Part shown: positions 1-7,407 of the stretch, in pieces
How the letters are laid out: each line of letters opens with the position of its first letter
Position numbering within the stretch: position 1 is the stretch's first letter
Origin: Puniceicoccaceae bacterium MED-G32
GTDB taxonomy: Bacteria; Verrucomicrobiota; Verrucomicrobiia; Opitutales; Coraliomargaritaceae
NCBI GenBank assembly: GCA_002457235.1
Contig: NTJV01000001.1
Coordinates: 1 to 47,853 of the forward strand
Direction: 5' to 3'
Length of the DNA: 47,853 bases
Notes under the pieces: model-generated
The model's database searches: none
Told to the model about the DNA's origin: nothing
The model's input: only the letters and a program-made list of their open reading frames with translations
Program-made: the position numbers and the translations under genes

Positions 1-2
1 AT

Positions 3-542
3 GATACAATTGAATCACATATTGAATCTTTTTTATTGAATCCGCTTTTGCATAGAGAAGACTCACCAAAAGATTTAGACGGATTGATGATCGTGATTCA
101 GGGTAACCAATCTTTAGAGTTATCGATTATTCATAAGGTAGCTTCTCTCATTGCTGAAAATTTTAATTTTAAAAAGGATATTTTAATTTCGGCCTACATA
201 GATGACTCCTTAATCAATTCACTTAAAATTAGTGTTTTTGGGAAAGCTGAAATTGATCAAATCGTTAATCCTAAAGATCTTAAGGATGACTTATTTTCAG
301 ATGATGAATCCAGATCGGAAAAAATATTGGATAAGAAAAAATCGCCTAATCTCTTAAAAGTGCACCGCTCTAAGCTAGGTAAAAAAAGAGAAAAAGAAGT
401 CGATGACCAAAAAGAGTTTGCATTTATTGACAAAGAAGAAGACCGAGGTTATTTTGTAGACTCTAGCATAACACTGTACAAGGGCATCAATTTAGATCGT
501 CCTACTTACCTAAGAAAAGGTATTAAAGTAAAATTTAAATAG
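3..542 (+). CDS. ftsZ: Cell division protein FtsZ, C-terminal part (5' end outside window)
   Basis: The frame is open from the window edge, so only the last 179 or so residues are present. The visible part aligns by eye with the FtsZ C-terminal domain: an NPLL segment, a DGLMIVIQG strand (normally GxLINITGG), a helix, then ILISAYIDDSLINSLKISVFG, which corresponds to the family's NIIFGAVIDE...IxVTVIATG. A charged Lys/Asp/Glu-rich linker of about 80 residues follows. The tail LDRPTYLRKG matches the FtsZ conserved C-terminal peptide (D-x-P-x-F/Y-L-R) that binds FtsA, ZipA or similar partners. FtsZ is the cytoplasmic tubulin-like GTPase that forms the division ring. The GTP-binding half lies upstream of the window. 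A TTG inside the frame at 36 is not the true start. The SCO gene follows after 17 bases and may be cotranscribed. The body is divergent, but the C-terminal peptide makes the call fairly firm. Confidence 0.85.
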   Translation, partial: DTIESHIESFLLNPLLHREDSPKDLDGLMIVIQGNQSLELSIIHKVASLIAENFNFKKDILISAYIDDSLINSLKISVFGKAEIDQIVNPKDLKDDLFSDDESRSEKILDKKKSPNLLKVHRSKLGKKREKEVDDQKEFAFIDKEEDRGYFVDSSITLYKGINLDRPTYLRKGIKVKFK

Positions 543-559
543 ATAATAATATAACTGAA

Positions 560-1420
560 ATGATGAAGCCCTATTTTTTGATCGTTTTATGTTTGTCCAT
601 CTCTAGCGTGCAAGCAGTACAAGGAAGTTTTATAAGTGCGCTAGTTGAAGACAGCTCAGAAAAGCATACTTTATATCATGTAAAAATACTTGATTCAGAA
701 ATTGATGAAATCGAATCGGGCAAAAAATATAATTTTCGAGTCGGGCTAGGTGACCAATCCGACCAATATGTCGGTCGAGAAATTCATGCCAATGCAGTTT
801 ATTATTCAAATCGATGGCATTTAGAATCTATCTTTCCAATTACTGGTGTTGGATCAAAAGCATATAATGATTTGAACGAAAAATTTCATCGTATGGTTAA
901 GCCAATGAGTCGGAGAAATTTTGTTCAAGAAGAAGATTATATTATAGCATTTTCTGGAATTAACCAAGAGGGAGATTTTTTTCAGTTTAAAGATTTTTTG
1001 GGTAAAGTTGTGGTCATTAATTTTATTTTTACACGTTGTCAGGCAATGGAAATGTGTCCTGCTTCAACAATGCGCATGTCTTTGCTTCAAGATAAAGCTA
1101 GAGAAATGGGCTTAGATGGTTTGCACTTACTTTCAATTACATTTGATCCTGAATATGATTCACCAGGGATTTTAAAGCAGTATGCCAATTCTTATGACAT
1201 TGAATTTGATACTTTTACCTTAATGACGGCAAAGCCTCTCTGGGTAGAGGACCTAATGCGATATTTTGGAATCATTACGATGGAACAAGATGGCACAATT
1301 AATCACACTATGGCTACCTTGCTCATCGACCAAAAAGGTCGTATACATTATAGGAAAGAGGGTTCCGTTTGGAAAGTGGATGATTTTTTAACTAGGGCTC
1401 AAGAACTATTAAAAAAATAA
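560..1420 (+). CDS. SCO1/SenC/PrrC-family copper chaperone (thioredoxin fold)
   Basis: This 286-residue exported protein has a signal peptide at about residues 1-20 (hydrophobic, ending VQA). Residues 25-95 form a small beta-rich module that I could not assign. A SCO/thioredoxin-like domain spans about 125-285. The copper ligands are visible: Cys160 and Cys166 in FTRCQAMEMCP, and His249 in TINHTMATLLID. The Cys spacing is CX5C rather than the textbook CX3C. SCO proteins deliver copper to, or reduce, the CuA site of cytochrome c oxidase on the outer face of the inner membrane. The next gene starts one base after the stop and encodes a membrane-anchored HxHP protein, so the two probably act together in copper handling. 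No Shine-Dalgarno is visible, and a second ATG follows directly at 563. Confidence 0.85.
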   Translation: MMKPYFLIVLCLSISSVQAVQGSFISALVEDSSEKHTLYHVKILDSEIDEIESGKKYNFRVGLGDQSDQYVGREIHANAVYYSNRWHLESIFPITGVGSKAYNDLNEKFHRMVKPMSRRNFVQEEDYIIAFSGINQEGDFFQFKDFLGKVVVINFIFTRCQAMEMCPASTMRMSLLQDKAREMGLDGLHLLSITFDPEYDSPGILKQYANSYDIEFDTFTLMTAKPLWVEDLMRYFGIITMEQDGTINHTMATLLIDQKGRIHYRKEGSVWKVDDFLTRAQELLKK

Positions 1421-1421
1421 G

Positions 1422-2309
1422 ATGAAAATTTTAATAAATAGACGCAGACAAAGCGTGTTGGCAATCACGGGTATTTTTATTGTACTTTATTTTGTGATGC
1501 GATTTTTGCCTGATTCGGAGTGTGGTTTTTTACATTATGAAGAAGTAGTTAATGAAAATGGCGAAGTTGAATATTGCGCGACAAATAGTGCAGGATTTAT
1601 TGATCTAGTTCAATTGGATTACCCCGTTGAATTGCCGATGAAATGGAACTCAGAAACAAATGAAGGTGAGCTTTCATTACAGTTAGATGGGGGACGTTTT
1701 CTTTTACCGCATGAACTCGCGTTTACGCATACGAAACAGATGCATTTGTTGTTTATTGATGAAAGCTTAGAGGATTATCATCATATCCATCCACAGTCTG
1801 AAGATATGGGAAGAGTATATCGCTTTGACTTTAGTCCTAAAAATGGAGGAAAATATACAGCTTATGCAGAAGTAGTACCGAAGCGTACCCGTAGACAATT
1901 AATTGCAACTAATGTTTTAGATGTAGATGGTACTGTGGAGGAGAAAGACTTTTATCGTAAAACGAATGACATACAAAACTCGCTTCGCTTTAAATTAGAA
2001 CAGGTTCCAGAAAAGTTGAAAGTTAATCAAGATTATCGTTTTAAGTTAAAAGTTCGTGATGTTGAGGGCAATAAAGTGCCTTTAGAAACCATAATGGGTG
2101 CTAAAGCACATATGGTAGCATTTGATGCCGAACAACGAGGCTTTGCACATATGCATCCAATCGAAGATATATTGGTTGAAGCAAATGAGGTGGACGATTT
2201 GAGTTTTCTATTTAATGTGCCCCGAAAAGGTTGGTATCGTTTATTTGCACAAGTCCAAAAAAATGGAGAATCTATTTATGCACGTTTTGACCTTGAGGTG
2301 AGCAATTAA
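1422..2309 (+). CDS. Membrane-anchored periplasmic protein with two HxHP modules (putative metal binding)
   Basis: I do not recognise a named family. The 295-residue product has a basic N-terminus and one membrane segment (about residues 11-29), so the rest is probably periplasmic. A Cys pair (Cys34, Cys52) follows the anchor. The remainder contains two related modules. The first has Met107-His108, then YHHIHP (His120, His121, His123) and a GKYTAYAEV strand. The second has His230-Met231, then AHMHP (His243, His245) and a GWYRLFAQV strand. The repeated Met/His pair, HxHP and GxYxxxAxV pattern indicates duplication of a beta-sandwich unit and suggests copper or another soft metal as ligand. It lies one base downstream of the SCO gene, which supports a role in cytochrome oxidase copper supply. 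The metal role is inference. Confidence 0.7.
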   Translation: MKILINRRRQSVLAITGIFIVLYFVMRFLPDSECGFLHYEEVVNENGEVEYCATNSAGFIDLVQLDYPVELPMKWNSETNEGELSLQLDGGRFLLPHELAFTHTKQMHLLFIDESLEDYHHIHPQSEDMGRVYRFDFSPKNGGKYTAYAEVVPKRTRRQLIATNVLDVDGTVEEKDFYRKTNDIQNSLRFKLEQVPEKLKVNQDYRFKLKVRDVEGNKVPLETIMGAKAHMVAFDAEQRGFAHMHPIEDILVEANEVDDLSFLFNVPRKGWYRLFAQVQKNGESIYARFDLEVSN

Positions 2310-2321
2310 CTATTAGCCGAT

Positions 2322-3167
2322 TTATTTGGCAGTGAATCCTATCAATTGAATCTTATATTTTTCTGCAGCTTTCAAAACCTCAGCTTTATCAATTATTATT
2401 ACTGAGTTTTTTTCTAATACGGCTGTTTTTATTTTTAGATTTTGCAAGAGCTCTAAAGTTTGTAGACCAAAAACTGGAATATCAAAGCGACAATCTTGGT
2501 TTTTCTTTATCGTTTTAAAGAAAATCAAGTTATTCAATTTTAAATCGCCTACGCGTTTAAGCATTTTATTGGTACCTTCAAATGCTTCTACAGCTATGAC
2601 AGTTTTATCTTTTATGACTATACCTTGCCCGATGTTTAATTGAGCAATATTTTTAGCCATATTTATCCCAAATTCCAAAATATCAGATGAAGGTTTTTTC
2701 TTAGTTAAGGTCATTAAGCCTTCTGAGGCAAGATGGTCATCTAAAAACGATCGTGCATCCAGCACATTACATCCTTGATTATTAATTTCTTCAACAATCG
2801 ATCCAAAAATAGTTTCCGCATTTAACTCTTTGAGTTTAGCCAACATTGATATTAATTTTATATCTGGGTTTAAGTCTTTAAAGAGTCGAGTAGGCTTTAT
2901 TTGTCCTGCCATAATCACATATTTGCTCTCTAACGATTTTAAAGTTTTAAGTAATTGATTTACTTTTCCTAAATCCAGAGAAACATGGTCTTCATCAGGG
3001 AATAAATTAATTAGCGAATCCTGTGTTTCGCCTCTAATTGAAATTAATTTGAGGGGAATGCCCTTATTTTTAATAATTTCAGTTAATAGTGCAGGGTAGC
3101 GGCCTTTACCTGCAATTAAGGTAATGGCTTCTCGGTTATAACCTGTAGGTAAGAATTTTGAGTCCAT
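2322..3167 (-). CDS. lpxI: UDP-2,3-diacylglucosamine pyrophosphatase LpxI
   Basis: This 281-residue protein, formerly of the DUF1009 family, hydrolyses UDP-2,3-diacylglucosamine to lipid X and UMP in lipid A synthesis, replacing LpxH in many non-enteric bacteria. Family features run in order: the N-terminal IAGKGRYPALL glycine/proline motif (about residues 18-28), VIMAGQIKP near 95-105, VEAFEGTNKML (the AxEGTD signature) near 192-202, and KTIKKNQDCRFDIPVFG (the K...QDxRxDxPxxG signature) near 218-234. The length is typical. The start codon overlaps the stop of the upstream FecR-like gene by one base (TAATG), so translation is probably coupled. It is the last gene of the leuS operon and converges on the HxHP gene with only 12 bases between the stops. 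Confidence 0.93.
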   Translation of the reverse strand: MDSKFLPTGYNREAITLIAGKGRYPALLTEIIKNKGIPLKLISIRGETQDSLINLFPDEDHVSLDLGKVNQLLKTLKSLESKYVIMAGQIKPTRLFKDLNPDIKLISMLAKLKELNAETIFGSIVEEINNQGCNVLDARSFLDDHLASEGLMTLTKKKPSSDILEFGINMAKNIAQLNIGQGIVIKDKTVIAVEAFEGTNKMLKRVGDLKLNNLIFFKTIKKNQDCRFDIPVFGLQTLELLQNLKIKTAVLEKNSVIIIDKAEVLKAAEKYKIQLIGFTAK

Positions 3168-4006
3168 TAGTCTTTTGAGTCTTTAAATTCAAGTTTTTGA
3201 AATGATCTTGGTCGAATGAAGTTTTGATTATAAAAATCTTTTATGCTAATCAACTTAGCTTTAGCAGCACTTTGAGAAGATCTTTCTTCTGGGGTAAAGA
3301 TAACACGATTATTTTCAACAGAAATAGAATCCTTTAATAAGTTCCATTGGGAAGGGGCCTCGGATAAATCTGCATCATAATTATCGATTGAATTTTTCAA
3401 ATTATAAGAATCGATCACATAATAACTTGGGGCATTTATGTGTTTGATTGAATTATTTGATTTTAAACTAATGTTTCCCTCATAGAGTGCAATGTGTAAT
3501 ATATTGTAGCGATATGATATAACGGCTATTGCTGAATATAATTCTAACTTGCTATCTGGTAGATGAATTTCAAAAATCGACAAAGGAGAAATAATATTTG
3601 ATTTAACGACTATTGTACCTTCATCAAGAGTGCTCTTGAAATTGGATATTGAGGGCTCGCGATCAAAACGGACGTCTCTATCTGTAAATGTGTCCTGTTG
3701 GAAAGATTGAATACTGAATTGTGTACTTTCTAATATACCAAATGTTGTGTTATTGGATAGTTTGAAGAATACATAATCACGATCTCCGGTGCTGATTAAG
3801 GTATCAGAGTTGAGGATAATCGAATCGTGAAGACGAATAGAATGAGTGGTCGTACTATTTTTAAAATTAATAGAATTTCCCGCTACACTTGTAATAAAAG
3901 CTGTGCCAAATCTTTGATTTTTGATAGCAGGAGCGGCTTCAAGATTCATTATGAATAATGAATTAATTAAACAATACGAAAAGACTAGTTTCACTTGGGA
4001 GATCAT
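3167..4006 (-). CDS. Exported FecR-domain-like protein
   Basis: This 279-residue protein starts with a short positively charged and hydrophobic signal peptide (about residues 1-25, ending LEAAPA). Residues 30-125 resemble the FecR beta fold: a generated-signal region, ILNSDTLISTGDRDYVFFKLSNN (the family's G-D-x-v-x-T-G-x-x-S-x-v-x-L motif) and an LESTQFSIQ strand. No transmembrane helix follows, so it is periplasmic or secreted and not a classic FecR sigma regulator. The C-terminal 80 residues are polar and unassigned. It lies between leuS (3 bases upstream) and lpxI (1-base overlap), so it is cotranscribed with both. Its function is unknown. FecR-domain proteins of this exported kind are common in planctomycetes and verrucomicrobia. 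Confidence 0.65.
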   Translation of the reverse strand: MISQVKLVFSYCLINSLFIMNLEAAPAIKNQRFGTAFITSVAGNSINFKNSTTTHSIRLHDSIILNSDTLISTGDRDYVFFKLSNNTTFGILESTQFSIQSFQQDTFTDRDVRFDREPSISNFKSTLDEGTIVVKSNIISPLSIFEIHLPDSKLELYSAIAVISYRYNILHIALYEGNISLKSNNSIKHINAPSYYVIDSYNLKNSIDNYDADLSEAPSQWNLLKDSISVENNRVIFTPEERSSQSAAKAKLISIKDFYNQNFIRPRSFQKLEFKDSKD

Positions 4007-4009
4007 TTC

Positions 4010-6595
4010 CTATTTCACCACAAAATTTACAATTTTATTGGGCACATAAATTTCTTTAACGAGAGTCTTGCCGGACAATTGGGACTGAACACGTTCACTT
4101 GCTTTGGCTTTATTGAAAGCATCTTCTTTTGTATGGTCTTTAGGCAATAAGGCATCACCTCGGTGCTTCCCATTCACTTGGAAAATTATCTTTACGGTGG
4201 AAGCGACTAATTTTTCTTTATTTGCTTGTGGCCATGATTGCTCACTAATCGATGATTCGTGGCCTAAAAGCGACCAAAGTTCTTCAGCTATATGCGGAGC
4301 CAGTGGTGCAATCAGTTGAAGGAATGTTTCGATAACTGATTGAGGAATAGATTCCGATTTAGAGAGTTGATTAATCAAGATCATCAATTGGGAGATAGCG
4401 GTATTAAATCCTAGATTCTCGTAATCGTTCGTGACTTTTTCTATGGTTTGATGGAGTAACCGCTCGGATTCGTCGTCAAGTGGTTTTGAATTAGAAGCAT
4501 CAATAATCGGATTGAGGGTATTGTCGTTATCGATAATAACGATACGCCAGAGTTTTCTCAAGAATCGAGCAACCCCCTCGATACCTTTTGTATTCCAAGG
4601 TTTCATTGCTTCGAGAGGTCCGAGGAACATAAGGTAGAGTCTTAAGGTATCTGCTCCGTAGGCATCAATTATGACTTCAGGGTTTACTACATTTCCCCTG
4701 CTTTTTGACATTTTTTCACCATCTTCTCCCAAAATGATACCTTGGTGAAAAAGCTTTTTAAAAGGTTCGGGTTCTGAGACAATTCCAATTTCAAAAAGAA
4801 CATGATGCCAGAATCTAGCATAGAGTAAATGAAGGACAGCGTGTTCAGCTCCACCTATATAGAGGTCGGGTGCTTTCCAATAAGATTCAATTTCTGGATC
4901 GATCAGTTGCTCAAAATTTTTTGGATCCATGTAGCGCAAATAATACCAACAGGATCCTGCCCACTGTGGCATGGTATTTGTCTCGCGCGTACCACAAACG
5001 GTATTTTCATTAGGCTCTGTGAACGTTTCTCCAGTTTCTTTATGAAAATGAACGTTAAGCCATTGCTCAGCTTTTGAAAGTGGGCTTTGTCCATCAGGTG
5101 ATGGCTTATAACTTTCAATGGATGGCAATTCTAAGGGAAGAGAATCATTTGGAAGCACAACGGCATATCGCTTTTCGCCATGAATTTGTGAATGTATGTC
5201 GGTAGCTTCGGGTTTGAAGGCATCATTGACTTTTTGATAATCTTCAAAACTTAGCCAGATAATTGGGAAAGGTTCACCCCAGTAGCGTTGTCTTGAAAAT
5301 AACCAATCACGTAATTTGTAGTTCACTTCAACAGAGCCTGCATTTTCGGTTTCCAAAAATTGGATGATTGCTTTTTTAGCCGACTCGGAGTCCATACCAT
5401 TGTATTTCTCTGAGTTGATAAGGTTACCCGATTGAGTAAAAGCCTGAGTTAGCTGACCAGTTTCGTTTTTATCGGCAGAGCCCCCGTCATCAATGACCTG
5501 AATGATTTCAATCCCGTATGTATTTGCAAATTCAAAGTCGCGTTCATCATGAGCAGGCACAGCCATAATGGCACCTGTTCCATAAGAAACTAATACATAA
5601 TCAGCTATCCATATTGGAATACGTTTTTGATTTACGGGATTAATTGCATATGCACCTAAGGAAACGCCGCTTTTTTCTTTATTTAATTCGGCACGTTCTA
5701 GATCCGATTTAGTTTTTGCTTTAGCAATATAAGCATTAACTGTGTCCTGTTGATTTTGATGAGTGATTTTTGCAACTAAAGGATGTTCTGGAGCTAAGAC
5801 TACATAGCTTGCTCCGAATAGTGTATCAGGACGAGTGGTGAAAACATCAATCCTTTCATCGGGATTGTCTTCAATGGCAAAGGATACTTTTGCCCCTTCT
5901 GAACGGCCGATCCAATTAGCTTGAAGTCGTTTAGTTGAATCTGGCCAATCTAAATTATCGAGTCCTTTTAAAAGTTTATCAGCAAATTTGGTTATATGAA
6001 GTACCCATTGACGGATAGGTCGACGTTCAACAGGGAAGTTGCCTCGTTCAGACCGAGCACCTTCATTAGTTTGAAGCACTTCTTCATTTGCCAATACAGT
6101 ACCGAGATCAGGACAAAACCAAACAGGTTTTTCTTCAACATACGCTAGACCTTTTCTGAATAACTGGATGAATATCCATTGGGTCCACTTAAAATAGTTA
6201 GGATCTGTAGTGTTAATTTCCCTTTCCCAATCATAGCATAGTCCAATTTGTTTCAATTGTTGTTTGAAATTCTCAACATTTGTTTGGGTGGTTTCTTTTG
6301 GATGTTTGCCCGTTTTGATTGCGTATTGTTCAGTCGGTAAACCAAAAGCATCCCATCCCATTGGGTGAAGTACGTTATAACCCTGAGACTTTCTAAAGCG
6401 TTTGTAGGCATCACTCGCCGTATAGCCTTCAGGGTGCCCTATATGAAGACCCGCACCGGAAGGATAGGGAAACATGTCTAAAATATAGAATTTGGGTCGA
6501 CTATCAAAATCAATTGCCTTGAAGGTCTTATTATCAGACCAATATTTTTGCCACTTGGGCTCTATTTTTGAAAAGTTATATTCGGAATTTTGCAT
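4010..6595 (-). CDS. leuS: Leucyl-tRNA synthetase
   Basis: This 861-residue class Ia synthetase charges tRNA-Leu in the cytoplasm, and its length is normal for bacterial LeuRS. The HIGH-type motif is in PYPSGAGLHIGHPEGYTASD (about residues 43-62). The CP1 editing domain shows TTRPDTLFGASYVVLAPEHP and the conserved AVPAHDERDFEFA. The KMSKS loop is DGEKMSKSRGNVVNPE, and the C-terminal anticodon-binding domain ends with VNGKHRG and the family's small C-terminal domain. It is the first gene of a minus-strand operon leuS - FecR-like - lpxI with gaps of 3 and -1 bases. ATG at 6595 is used; no Shine-Dalgarno is visible in the AT-rich leader. Divergent from the gene at 6721. Confidence 0.98.
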   Translation of the reverse strand: MQNSEYNFSKIEPKWQKYWSDNKTFKAIDFDSRPKFYILDMFPYPSGAGLHIGHPEGYTASDAYKRFRKSQGYNVLHPMGWDAFGLPTEQYAIKTGKHPKETTQTNVENFKQQLKQIGLCYDWEREINTTDPNYFKWTQWIFIQLFRKGLAYVEEKPVWFCPDLGTVLANEEVLQTNEGARSERGNFPVERRPIRQWVLHITKFADKLLKGLDNLDWPDSTKRLQANWIGRSEGAKVSFAIEDNPDERIDVFTTRPDTLFGASYVVLAPEHPLVAKITHQNQQDTVNAYIAKAKTKSDLERAELNKEKSGVSLGAYAINPVNQKRIPIWIADYVLVSYGTGAIMAVPAHDERDFEFANTYGIEIIQVIDDGGSADKNETGQLTQAFTQSGNLINSEKYNGMDSESAKKAIIQFLETENAGSVEVNYKLRDWLFSRQRYWGEPFPIIWLSFEDYQKVNDAFKPEATDIHSQIHGEKRYAVVLPNDSLPLELPSIESYKPSPDGQSPLSKAEQWLNVHFHKETGETFTEPNENTVCGTRETNTMPQWAGSCWYYLRYMDPKNFEQLIDPEIESYWKAPDLYIGGAEHAVLHLLYARFWHHVLFEIGIVSEPEPFKKLFHQGIILGEDGEKMSKSRGNVVNPEVIIDAYGADTLRLYLMFLGPLEAMKPWNTKGIEGVARFLRKLWRIVIIDNDNTLNPIIDASNSKPLDDESERLLHQTIEKVTNDYENLGFNTAISQLMILINQLSKSESIPQSVIETFLQLIAPLAPHIAEELWSLLGHESSISEQSWPQANKEKLVASTVKIIFQVNGKHRGDALLPKDHTKEDAFNKAKASERVQSQLSGKTLVKEIYVPNKIVNFVVK

Positions 6596-6720
6596 TTCAA
6601 TAATTTAACATTTTTGAAAAAGAAGTATTTAGAGTTGTCTTCGTGATTTCGTCAACGTTTCGCTTGAGTTCATAGTTGCATCAGCATATATTTAACGTCA
6701 ATAGTTTCTCTATATTATTT

Positions 6721-7326
6721 ATGCGAAGTATTTTGCTCAGTTTAAAGCGAGTGGGTCATTTTTTCTTGTTGATTGTATTTATCAGCCACAATTGCTCTGC
6801 TATCGAATCTTCTCCTATAAAGAAAAATGGAAATCTTTTAGGTAAGGATAAATTTCAGCAAAAAAAGCACGTCTCATCGGATAAATTTTTACAATTTGAA
6901 AAAAAATCAAATTCTAGGGATTTTGATAAAAAATTCTCACGAAAGGAAATTCGTTTAGAGACTTGGGATAAGCATTTTTCAGATATTGGACAAAAGAAGA
7001 TTTTTTCTGATAAATCAAATTCTAGTTTTAATAAATCCTTGGATAAAAATATCCGTAAGATGAAGAATATAGAGATTAACGAATCGAATTGGAGTCAACA
7101 CTTAGCTAAAATTCGCAAAGATGCAGGAATAAACCTATCCCAAGAGTCCCATATACTAGATAATAAAGAATCCTATAATTTAGTTTTACAAAATATGGGT
7201 TATTTTGAGGAGATGGCCGAAAAGATGGATTTAAAATCAATCAACCGTTATCAATTTAGAAGTAATCGTCCAGAAGGTGACATCCCTGTAGATAATGTTG
7301 CGGAGAATGCGGAAAGCATGAATTAA
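6721..7326 (+). CDS. Unrecognised exported basic protein with repeated WxxH segments
   Basis: I do not recognise a family. ATG at 6721 is preferred over a TTG at 6676, because it gives a standard signal peptide (MRSILLSLKRVGHFFLLIVF, cleavage near CSA). The mature part, about 175 residues, is very rich in Lys, Ser, Asp and Asn and low in hydrophobic residues, so it is probably extended or disordered. Two segments resemble each other: ETWDKHFSDIGQKK (mid-protein) and SNWSQHLAKIRKDAG (about 35 residues later), both of the form WxxHxxxI followed by basic residues. The C-terminus is acidic. It stands alone between the divergent leuS and the antiporter gene 81 bases downstream. It could be a surface or periplasmic structural protein of this lineage, but no function can be given. 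Confidence 0.6.
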   Translation: MRSILLSLKRVGHFFLLIVFISHNCSAIESSPIKKNGNLLGKDKFQQKKHVSSDKFLQFEKKSNSRDFDKKFSRKEIRLETWDKHFSDIGQKKIFSDKSNSSFNKSLDKNIRKMKNIEINESNWSQHLAKIRKDAGINLSQESHILDNKESYNLVLQNMGYFEEMAEKMDLKSINRYQFRSNRPEGDIPVDNVAENAESMN

Positions 7327-7407
7327 TATTTGCGTTTTATTAAAGATTTTAGTTTTAAATCTTCTCAATTCATTATTGTTAGCTAAATTAACATATCTAA
7401 TTTTCCT

